Shown: positions 15,301 to 20,884 of the stretch, piece after piece
Numbering within the stretch: the first letter of the stretch is position 1
Layout: each line of letters starts with the position of its first letter
Source: CANLWN01 sp039815505
Lineage (GTDB): Bacteria; Bacteroidota; Bacteroidia; Flavobacteriales; Flavobacteriaceae
Direction of reading: 5' to 3'
DNA: 20,884 nt
Assembly (NCBI GenBank): GCA_039815505.1
Contig: JBCBZE010000021.1
Span: 1-20,884, forward strand
Notes under the pieces: model-generated
The model's input: only the letters and a program-made list of their open reading frames with translations
The model's database searches: none
Told to the model about the DNA's origin: nothing
Translations under genes and position numbers: made by a program

Positions 15301-16270
15301 TTGTAGATGAAATGGAAACGGGTTCCCCGGCCCGTCCCGAGCCCAATAATCTAGCTCTTTTCAAGGAATCGGCCAGGATGGCCCGTTCAATAAATTCATC
15401 ATCTATAAAATCGGTATGTAAGGGATGTGTTGAGTCATAGGTGCTGTCAAAGGCGGCCCGTACCTCATCACTAAACCGAATACCGGTAATCGCCTCTATA
15501 TGCCAGATGGAGAACTGCCATTGGCGGCCATCCGCTTTGACAAATGCGGTACCGGTCTTCCCAACTACTTCTTTTCCTGCTAATCTAGGGTCGGAGAGTG
15601 TCGAAAGTGTTGCAGTTGCCACTCTATCTACGTTTTGTGCTATTCTAAAACTAAAAATAGGGTTCTTCTTTGTTATGGGCAGTATGTCCAACCTACGAGT
15701 ACCTCCAGCGGCACCGGAAATACTGTTCAATATTCTTTTTACTTCCAATATCAATGGCGAGTTCGCAAGTGGTCTAAGGATAGGCACCGCATCAAAAACA
15801 GTAGTTACCAATGTTCCGGCCCCCAAGGCTCCTGATGCTCTGACCGTAACAAAATCCAATTCCTGTCCGAACAGTACGGCGGCGTTAATGCTTACCCCGC
15901 CAGAGACCCCTCCGCTTCCGGCACCCGCTTCAATGGTAACCAAATCCTGTACTGGAATGACGGTATTGGTACCGTTAAAAAATTTGCCATTTATCTGGTT
16001 GGCACTGACAAACGCGGGCCCCAGGCCAACGTTTTCCGAAGTAATTTCTAATGAGAATTTGGAGAGACCAAAATATTGATCGTCCGTGGAGTGGTCTTTA
16101 ACAAAATGCATATGTTCGCCCACCTGTCTCAGTAAAGTGTTCCCGGGAATGACATTACCTAAACTATCCCTTACTTGGAAGGCCTGTGCGCCCAGTTTGG
16201 GAAGATTGCATAGGCCTATACATGTCAATAGTAAGACCAGATAGTATTTTTTTTTATGTTGTTGTTCCAT
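12392..16270 (-). CDS. Large T9SS cargo protein (CARDB, type A sorting domain)
   Basis: A 1292-residue secreted protein of unknown function. It has a signal peptide (about 1-29, 'YYLVLLLTCIGLCNLPKLGAQA'). The long region to about 930 matches no family I can name. A CARDB-like beta-sandwich follows at about 930-1035 ('GVEVEVANNGNRAATNIPVTALF', ending 'ELSYENNS'). Next comes a segment resembling the Bacteroidota coathanger-stack type ('ERLIMEPGFRAVSGSYFRGYI', about 1090-1115). The C-terminal sorting domain lies at about 1211-1292 ('KLYPNPSKGNTNLEFEL', 'VPNGLYIIVIES'), which directs export through the type IX system and usually attachment to the surface. No catalytic motif is visible. It is the second gene of an operon, 25 bases after the 368-residue secreted protein, and ends at a terminator. 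Base composition varies along the gene. Confidence 0.87.
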   Translation of the reverse strand: MEQQHKKKYYLVLLLTCIGLCNLPKLGAQAFQVRDSLGNVIPGNTLLRQVGEHMHFVKDHSTDDQYFGLSKFSLEITSENVGLGPAFVSANQINGKFFNGTNTVIPVQDLVTIEAGAGSGGVSGGVSINAAVLFGQELDFVTVRASGALGAGTLVTTVFDAVPILRPLANSPLILEVKRILNSISGAAGGTRRLDILPITKKNPIFSFRIAQNVDRVATATLSTLSDPRLAGKEVVGKTGTAFVKADGRQWQFSIWHIEAITGIRFSDEVRAAFDSTYDSTHPLHTDFIDDEFIERAILADSLKRARLLGSGRAGEPVSISSTNASGPFPDRYILNNDGSLRIRRKEFLTEEDPEFWEGLGISPSDNDGGTATERANLGEMFPTGASNAFEHRLGSDADPTLLNLLFVRPRGAEIDSTGNINFIFSGESWESALGTPSTRPIETTLSGINNDFWKQLFLQGLMIPGDNNWVDIRQRPDNIVPEGGFERTKLGQLFLHADRLLKSYAGGMIGRTPLNEDRPPSFQEFNEIGYNRFDNIINTFYGILDTQYPNFTNFTGVEVVNTPGDGSIIQPPTIDFKRNMFLRKIEPNLRVDGRILITPKVIGKMDANRILIDSVDLQVDIVEVYPKLVLKEYFKGRRSSVSVPADNSNGVPISSVPVTQVLPDNQFSLDNEGQGIIYESEFVVYLDALNRINETLQVQVEKTRDSVQKFVNNNHLLGLEWLGIFEDLKNGISAMAIAEWYKHSNLKKEGALQELIDIQPQLVEFGGNKEATDYLPEFFDILFPVENGLSFPFNISTMRYIDLSNIELLLNNFDNGRVSVPARSFSPGIARRFDFAYNNRVNAYSSIPAPLRVITGHSLSGGIVGLPDILVDVVEEPLTDEENADFDITIDEGVIAKALPNGSTHLVAGGGIAYNIAEISPVQIYTENNTPGLIGFNGEYLEGRPIGVEVEVANNGNRAATNIPVTALFNDEGETPVVIDTGVIAEIPPYETARYGFIFDPGPAPNDQLTKTSTLTFEVNRDRSIPELSYENNSLGTDLIIDYIISNDTITEATYHLDVDLLEADQAYFVSDEQLRYNGVSEVPANSRLTTHATERLIMEPGFRAVSGSYFRGYIDTDDDALAEYNRLFPSAAPTNNGNGLPPAANTSSLAVQSQRQKVFKNEMGDRFKKKKTFTKPYIVNLKDFELDPDWDKVETFKSQEAVPRAINKLYPNPSKGNTNLEFELKAAREVSITLYNMANQKIKDLVTSKALQAGRHSETFDVSDVPNGLYIIVIESDGVFLDSKFMFKEQ

Positions 16271-16295
16271 ATTCTGTTTTTTTGAGGATAGGGGT

Positions 16296-17402
16296 TTATT
16301 TCAGCTGCTGTTCCAATTTCTTGATCCGTTTGTCCTGGGCAATCAAATAAAGTGTTAGTTCCTCTATTTTCTGCAATAGTTTTGCATTCATCTCGCCAAG
16401 GGCGATGCCGCCCTTGTCCTTCACTTCTAGCGCACTGGGGATATCTTTCAAGTGGCCATATTGGTCTATATGTGCCTCAACGGCTTCCAGGGTTGGTAGC
16501 ACAAAGTCGCTTTCGAATACATAATCGGGCCAATCGGCCTCCAGGGACACCTGTACCTCTTCGGTAACGGTCTTTCCGGCCACTGCCAGCATAAAATCGC
16601 TGGTGTTGCGCGTACCAATACCCAAACTTCCGGTTTCCAAAAACAAGTTGCCATTGTCGGATACAAAACCATCACTACTACCCCCTCCTTGGCTATTTCC
16701 ATTGAGAAGGTCATCTATACTGGGTTCTTGTCCATTAACCTCGTACATGGTAGGGTCAAAAAGGAAAAGGTTGTCGTCCACGTTGGGATCGTTGAATAAA
16801 CGAATCCTGGAACGCATACGGTTTACAGCGGACGTAAACTTAAAATCTTGAAGATTTTGGACCACATTACCATCCAGGTCGTACATACGCCCTTGATTTC
16901 CGGAAATGGTAGCACCGCTGGGATGGACAAAACCTACCAATAGGTACCAGGTATCTACCTGCGGCAAGTTCCCTACGTAAAAAAAGGGATTGTTGTCCGC
17001 TGCTCCGTTCAATCGTTGGCTACTACTGGCATTGGCACTGTTGAAAGCATTGAAGCCGAACAATACCAGACCGTCTCGCGAATTGGTCTTTTTTGCCCAA
17101 ACGCTGATACGATAGGTCCTTTCCGGGTCTATGGGGTATCCAAATACAGTCTCTCCCCCATAAAATCCACCATCAAGAACAGAGGAAGTCCCCTCTGGGG
17201 TACATTTCCATAGTACGGCATTTGCATCCCCCGTTCTTGGACCTATGCCTTGCTCCCTAACATTGGAGGCATCTGATCCTATTTTAAAAAAACCGGGCGA
17301 GTTGCCACTACCTGGGTTCCATGGGGTCCCGGTCAGAATATTCGTTTGTGCGCCAGCGAGACCGAAGGTGGCCAGCATGAGTACGGTAAGAATCTTTTTC
17401 AT
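16296..17402 (-). CDS. Secreted protein with tail-fibre-like C-terminal domain
   Basis: A 368-residue exported protein; residues 1-18 form a signal peptide ('MKKILTVLMLATFGLAGA'). Residues about 25-220 form a beta-rich region resembling carbohydrate-binding or phage/exosporium ligand-type jelly rolls ('RTYRISVWAKKTNSRDGLVLFGF'), but I cannot name the family. A Gly/Ser linker (236-245) follows. The C-terminal part ('GSLGIGTRNTSDFMLAVAGKT', 'WPDYVFESDF', 'HLKDIPSALEV', 'GIALGEMNAKLLQKIEELTLYLI') is the tail-fibre/S74-like module common in Bacteroidota. It ends in a short coiled coil (342-367), suggesting a trimer. It has no sorting domain of its own. It is the first gene of the operon with the T9SS protein, 25 bases apart, which suggests a joint surface structure. 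Confidence 0.82.
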   Translation of the reverse strand: MKKILTVLMLATFGLAGAQTNILTGTPWNPGSGNSPGFFKIGSDASNVREQGIGPRTGDANAVLWKCTPEGTSSVLDGGFYGGETVFGYPIDPERTYRISVWAKKTNSRDGLVLFGFNAFNSANASSSQRLNGAADNNPFFYVGNLPQVDTWYLLVGFVHPSGATISGNQGRMYDLDGNVVQNLQDFKFTSAVNRMRSRIRLFNDPNVDDNLFLFDPTMYEVNGQEPSIDDLLNGNSQGGGSSDGFVSDNGNLFLETGSLGIGTRNTSDFMLAVAGKTVTEEVQVSLEADWPDYVFESDFVLPTLEAVEAHIDQYGHLKDIPSALEVKDKGGIALGEMNAKLLQKIEELTLYLIAQDKRIKKLEQQLK

Positions 17403-17801
17403 TTTGTGAGATTTACGGTTATTGAATAATTGACAGCCGCAAATTTTATGGTTTTTTTAAAAAGAGTGGCGTCTATTGTAATTCACCGGTATCGATTGTT
17501 AGGATTTTTTTATAGTAACGAGAAGATTTGGACATTTCCAAAGTATATCTTCATTGAATTCACTCTAATGTTTTATTGGTGATTAGAATTTTGCCAAGTT
17601 CTTAGGAGATTCAAAGACTAAAAAAATAAGGTGTAAATAATCAATTATTAAGATTGCACATTGATTATTATCATTATTTTCAATGAAGTGATCCCGAGGT
17701 CCGGAAAGGTTTCTTACGGGATATAAGCATTTCCATATGTATGATGAGATAGTGTTTCATAAAAAAAGAAATATATTGTTCTATTATCAAGTCCAATATA
17801 T
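17403..17801. other. 399-base non-coding region between divergent units
   Basis: This region separates the secreted-protein operon (minus) from the two-component operon (plus) and contains no credible gene. It is AT-rich. On the minus strand TAAAATTTG (plus 17440-17448) resembles the Bacteroidota -7 box TAnnTTTG with one extra base, 38 bases upstream of the 17402 start; no -33 TTTG is seen at the right distance. Before the kinase start I find no match to the consensus. The notable element is the inverted repeat at 17636-17669. A GAATTC-centred partial palindrome lies near 17556-17561. Confidence 0.5.
17636..17669. repeat. Inverted repeat, candidate regulator site
   Basis: AATAATCAAT (17636-17645) and ATTGATTATT (17660-17669) are perfect inverted copies separated by 14 bases. 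The half-site centres are 24 bases apart. There is no adjacent T run, so a terminator is unlikely. The position, 133 bases upstream of the kinase start and 234 bases upstream of the divergent gene, fits a regulator-binding site. Confidence 0.4.
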
Positions 17802-19904
17802 ATGTTTAGGAATGTAATGGTTTATGTGTTTGGCTTTCTTTTTGCCTTGCCTCAGGCAAGAGGGCAGGAGGCTAGTCATTACCATTCTAAAATCGATAGT
17901 CTTTTTACGATATTAAAGACCAGTGGCAATCGATTGGATAGTACCACTACCTATATAGAAATTGCACGCGGTTACGATTATTTACAAAAAGATAGTGCAC
18001 TATTCTATGCAAAGAAATCATTGGACTACAGCTTAATGCTGGGCAGTGAAGAGCTTCAATATAAAAGCCTATCCAGAATAGCCAACTATTATTTTATTCG
18101 TTACAATTGGGAAAAAGTAACACCCATTATTACAGAGTTGGATACGTTATGCGCAAAACTCAAAAAAGAGGAATGCCTGGCCAGTTTAAATTATGGTAGG
18201 GCGGGCATGTATTATTCCAAAGGTAATTTGGAGCGGGCCGAGTTTTATACCAAAGAAGCCATCAAAGACTTTAGGGCGTTAAAAAATGATAACGAACTGG
18301 TGAAGATGCTTCACTTTTTAAGTGGTATGTTGGCAGAAAGCTTTAGATATGACGAATCCATCGAAATATTAATCGAATCTAAAGAGATTCTCCAGCAAAG
18401 GGATACGATCAATTATGAGGGACTTAGTGACTCGTATCGTCTATTAGCCAATTTGTACGTAATTACAAAAGACGATACCAATGCACATGACTCTTATGCA
18501 AATGCCATAAATTTTGCATACAAATCCGAACGCCCTAAAAATATCCTGGAGTCCCTATTAAATATGAGCAAGTTTTGGTTGGAACAAAAAGAGTACGAAA
18601 AAGCGCTTCCTTACTTGCAGGAGGCCGAGAAAGTTGTTGGAGGAATGAACAACCACCACTTAAAAGCACTGGTAGATGCTGCTTTTGGGCATTATTTTTT
18701 AAAAACCGGTAAACTGGATCTATCATTATCTTATAACAAAAGTGCATATACACAATTCATAAAAAAAACAAAGATAGATAATGGCGTATTCCAAGATAGT
18801 ATGGTTTTAATGGATATTGCGGAAGCCTATATAGAGAAGGGTGATTATGACCAAGCAGTTGTTTATCTAGACGAACTTTTTGAGGATGCATCCAAAAAGC
18901 GGGAACCAGAAATGTTGTCCAAAGCCCACTATTTAAAGTATACCATAGATTCCGTTCAAGGTAATTATAAAAGTGCTACCGATCATTTGTTGGCGTACAC
19001 ACGGATAAAGGATAGTCTCTTTGATTTAAAGTTGCAAAATAAGGCCAAAGAATTTCAAGTTAAATACGAGGTTTTGCAAAAGGACAAGGAAATTGAAAGT
19101 TTACGACTTAGCGGTCAGAGAAAAGAACTGAGGTTTGCAAAAAACATGAATTTTATCTATGCTCTTTGTATCTTCTCTTTGTTGCTTTTGTCCATAGGTC
19201 TATTTATGTATTACCGCTACAAGAGTAAATCGAAAACTTTGGAACTGGTTAAACGGCAACGCAAAGAACTCAATAGATCTTTGTCGGAAAAAGAACTCCT
19301 GTTAAAGGAAATTCATCATCGCGTGAAAAATAACTTACAACTAATCAATAGCCTAATAGGTATACATGCTTCCTCCTTGAATTATAAGGATAAGAATATT
19401 GGTATTTTTTTGGAAAAGTCGGAATCAAGGATTCATTCCATGTCATTGATCCATCAAATATTATATGAATCCGATGACCTTAACGAGATAAATTTCAAGG
19501 AGTATTTGGAGCAGTTGATAGCATCTATAAAAGACTCCTACGACGGACATGAAATACAATATATACTTAACTTGGAAAATACACCACTAAATCTTCAAAC
19601 TTCGCTTACATTGGGACTAATATCCCACGAGGTTATCCTGAATTCTATCAAGCACGCCTTTAAAAACAACTCGATCGGTAAAATCTCGGTGGAACTTCGT
19701 ACTGAAAAAAATAATGTTGTGCTCGTAGTTTCCGATAATGGTGTAGGTTACGATGAAAAAAAAGAAAAAACAGGAACTTTTGGGATGGAACTTATACATC
19801 TTTTAGCGGAACAACTTAATGCCAGTCTAAAATACGGAAGTAAGGTGGGTCATCGTTTTGCACTAACTTTTCAGCCCTCTATTGAACCAAAACAGATGCT
19901 ATGA
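17802..19904 (+). CDS. TPR-containing sensor histidine kinase (HisKA_2)
   Basis: A 700-residue membrane kinase. Residues 1-21 form a signal peptide or first membrane segment. About 25-400 are helical TPR-like repeats ('YIEIARGYDYLQKDSALFYAKKSLDYS', 'AEAYIEKGDYDQAVVYLDEL') expected in the periplasm. A coiled stretch follows, then a transmembrane helix at about 451-472 and a second coiled linker. The HisKA_2 phosphoacceptor motif 'EIHHRVKNNLQ' starts at 503; His506 aligns best with the phosphorylated residue and His505 is adjacent. The ATPase domain shows the N box 'SHEVILNSIKHAF' (608-620, Asn614), G1 'DNGVG' (645-649) and G2 'GTFGM' (658-662). The signal is unknown. Its stop overlaps the response regulator start (ATGA), so the two are cognate. 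Confidence 0.92.
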   Translation: MFRNVMVYVFGFLFALPQARGQEASHYHSKIDSLFTILKTSGNRLDSTTTYIEIARGYDYLQKDSALFYAKKSLDYSLMLGSEELQYKSLSRIANYYFIRYNWEKVTPIITELDTLCAKLKKEECLASLNYGRAGMYYSKGNLERAEFYTKEAIKDFRALKNDNELVKMLHFLSGMLAESFRYDESIEILIESKEILQQRDTINYEGLSDSYRLLANLYVITKDDTNAHDSYANAINFAYKSERPKNILESLLNMSKFWLEQKEYEKALPYLQEAEKVVGGMNNHHLKALVDAAFGHYFLKTGKLDLSLSYNKSAYTQFIKKTKIDNGVFQDSMVLMDIAEAYIEKGDYDQAVVYLDELFEDASKKREPEMLSKAHYLKYTIDSVQGNYKSATDHLLAYTRIKDSLFDLKLQNKAKEFQVKYEVLQKDKEIESLRLSGQRKELRFAKNMNFIYALCIFSLLLLSIGLFMYYRYKSKSKTLELVKRQRKELNRSLSEKELLLKEIHHRVKNNLQLINSLIGIHASSLNYKDKNIGIFLEKSESRIHSMSLIHQILYESDDLNEINFKEYLEQLIASIKDSYDGHEIQYILNLENTPLNLQTSLTLGLISHEVILNSIKHAFKNNSIGKISVELRTEKNNVVLVVSDNGVGYDEKKEKTGTFGMELIHLLAEQLNASLKYGSKVGHRFALTFQPSIEPKQML

Positions 19905-20650
19905 AATTAAAAAAAATACTTGTTCTTGAAGATGAAATTATTATTGCCAGGCATATCCAAGTCATATTGGAACCTGAAGGCTATCAGGTGAGAAGAACCA
20001 GTAGTTTTAATGATTTTACGAAAGCTTACCGAGAAGATCTTCCAGATTTGGCCATTGTTGATATTAATCTAAATACCAAACGCGAAGGTATCGAAGTAGG
20101 ACACTGGCTTAAGAAAGAAGATCAAATTCCGTTCATATACCTCACTTCCTATTCGGATAGGGCAACCGTAGCCAAGGCTGCTAAAACCAGACCAAGTAGC
20201 TATCTCTTAAAGCCATTTAGGGTAAAGGAACTTATACATAATGTGTCCATAGTAATTAACAATTATAATTATAAGGAGCTTTACCAACCTACTTCCAAAC
20301 CCGCTAGACAATTTTCAGATGTACCCTATAAACTGAAAAAGGTAATAAACTATATTGAAGAACATGTAGAAAATAAGATCACGTTAAATCAGTTATCCGC
20401 GCTTTCGGGATGGAGCAAGCCCCATTTTATTAAAAGCTTTAAAAATTACATGAATATTTCGCCATATCAATTTATCTTAGAAAAGAAAATGGAAAAGGCC
20501 AAGGAGATGGTTGCACATACGGACCTCTCCATTAAAGATATTTCCGCAATATTAGGCTTTGCAAGCCATAGTAACTTTAATAAAGCATTTATGAAGTTCT
20601 ATAATACAACTGCGCAAAATTACCGTAAAGCTACCCATTTAATGAGCTAG
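19901..20650 (+). CDS. Response regulator: receiver plus AraC-type HTH
   Basis: A 249-residue transcription factor. The receiver domain (about 1-122) has the acidic pair Glu10-Asp11, phosphoacceptor Asp54 ('AIVDINL'), Thr82 and Lys104 ('YLLKPF'). After a 20-residue linker, residues about 145-244 are an AraC/XylS double helix-turn-helix ('ITLNQLSALSGWSKPHFIKSF', then 'SIKDISAILGFASHSNFNKAF'). Receiver-AraC fusions with a HisKA_2 partner are less common than OmpR or LytTR types. The start overlaps the kinase stop by four bases (ATGA), giving translational coupling. Targets are not shown by the sequence; the inverted repeat at 17636-17669 is the nearest candidate. A small hairpin follows the gene. 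Confidence 0.93.
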   Translation: MKLKKILVLEDEIIIARHIQVILEPEGYQVRRTSSFNDFTKAYREDLPDLAIVDINLNTKREGIEVGHWLKKEDQIPFIYLTSYSDRATVAKAAKTRPSSYLLKPFRVKELIHNVSIVINNYNYKELYQPTSKPARQFSDVPYKLKKVINYIEEHVENKITLNQLSALSGWSKPHFIKSFKNYMNISPYQFILEKKMEKAKEMVAHTDLSIKDISAILGFASHSNFNKAFMKFYNTTAQNYRKATHLMS

Positions 20651-20659
20651 CATGGTTGA

Positions 20660-20697
20660 ATGCCGCGATGATTCGGCATAGGTATGATGAATTTTTT
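20660..20697 (+). terminator. Weak hairpin after the response regulator
   Basis: ATGCCG (20660-20665) pairs with CGGCAT (20674-20679) around an eight-base loop. The nearest T run is at 20692-20697, 12 bases after the stem, so this is not a standard intrinsic terminator. It may stabilise the 3' end or end the transcript inefficiently. Confidence 0.3.
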
Positions 20698-20735
20698 GAA
20701 TATATTGGTAGAGCGTTACTTTAACAGGAAATACC

Positions 20736-20743
20736 TATTTTTG
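20736..20743 (+). promoter_or_regulatory. -7 box of a Bacteroidota promoter for pyrR
   Basis: TATTTTTG is an exact TAnnTTTG, identical to the -7 box of rpsA, and lies 28 bases before the pyrR ATG. At the 19-base spacing the -33 position reads GCGT rather than TTTG, so only half of the consensus is met. Confidence 0.55.
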
Positions 20744-20771
20744 TATTTCAAAAGTGTTGGTCAACAAATCC

Positions 20772-20884
20772 ATGAGTCAAAAAGTACTGCTTTCTTCCAA
20801 AGAGATTCACATTATTCTGCACCGTTTGGCCTGTCAACTTTTAGAAAATCATCTGGATTTTAGGGATACGGTATTGATCGGACT
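20772..20884 (+). CDS. pyrR: PyrR regulator/uracil phosphoribosyltransferase, 5' end only
   Basis: Only the first 37 codons lie in the window; the frame runs off the right edge. The visible sequence begins MSQKVLLSSKEIHIILHRLA and continues with 'CQLLENHLDFRDTVLIG'. This matches the N-terminus of flavobacterial PyrR, where the segment precedes the 'G.Q.RG' substrate loop. PyrR proteins convert uracil and PRPP to UMP and, in some bacteria, bind pyr mRNA to control pyrimidine synthesis genes. The RNA-binding role is established for Gram-positive bacteria and is uncertain here. The ATG is 28 bases after a -7 box. The catalytic PRPP-binding motif is beyond the window. Confidence 0.82.
   Translation, partial: MSQKVLLSSKEIHIILHRLACQLLENHLDFRDTVLIG

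Noticed and set aside
14865..16079. Long plus-strand open frames of 191 and 212 codons inside the T9SS gene region
   Set aside because: They lie antisense to a 1292-codon gene with signal peptide and sorting domain, lack recognisable motifs and have unnatural composition.
1..20884. Mobile elements, tRNA/rRNA genes, or a defence island
   Set aside because: No transposase, integrase, toxin-antitoxin pair, restriction enzyme or cloverleaf-like sequence was recognised on either strand.

Overview
The window is a stretch of ordinary chromosome from a member of the Bacteroidota, most likely a marine Flavobacteriaceae (the Zobellia/Maribacter/Arenibacter type). Several things point there. There is a type IX secretion (T9SS) C-terminal sorting domain. 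There are head-GIN/DUF4097-type secreted proteins. The neighbourhood carries lon, cmk and a six-domain ribosomal protein S1. Two promoters carry the Bacteroidota -7 box TAnnTTTG. There are no obvious strong Shine-Dalgarno sites. Base composition is moderate to low in GC. I see no tRNA, rRNA, CRISPR array, insertion sequence or phage integration site.

Layout, left to right. (1) 1-3191, plus strand: the 3' end of a GH31 alpha-glucosidase-like gene, a lipoprotein M48 metalloprotease, and a UMF1-type MFS transporter. This block ends at a hairpin shared with the convergent neighbour. (2) 3225-6166, minus strand: a tightly packed operon of ECF sigma factor, a single-pass membrane protein positioned like an anti-sigma factor, a DUF4097-like repeat protein, and a head-GIN (DUF2807) repeat protein. 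(3) 6366-9590, plus strand: ATP-dependent protease Lon and cytidylate kinase, each followed by a clear hairpin. (4) 9643-10023, minus strand: a small BON-LysM protein. (5) 10138-12182, plus strand: rpsA with a textbook Bacteroidota promoter and a strong terminator. (6) 12316-17402, minus strand: a two-gene operon for a 368-residue secreted protein with a tail-fibre-like C-terminus, then a 1292-residue T9SS cargo protein. (7) 17403-17801: a 399-base non-coding region with an inverted repeat. (8) 17802-20650, plus strand: a two-component pair, a TPR-containing HisKA_2 sensor kinase and a response regulator with an AraC-type HTH, coupled by an ATGA overlap. (9) 20736-end: promoter and first 37 codons of pyrR.

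How they may work together. The housekeeping genes (lon, cmk, rpsA, pyrR) form the stable backbone. The accessory parts are the sigma-factor operon, the two-gene secreted-protein operon, and the adjacent two-component system. The sigma operon has the architecture of a self-contained envelope-sensing unit whose outputs are two extracytoplasmic beta-repeat proteins. The two-component system may control itself, the divergent secreted-protein operon, or genes elsewhere; the sequence alone does not decide. These two modules are the best candidates for biology that is not well described. Family names rest on recognition of sequence motifs, and no database search was possible.
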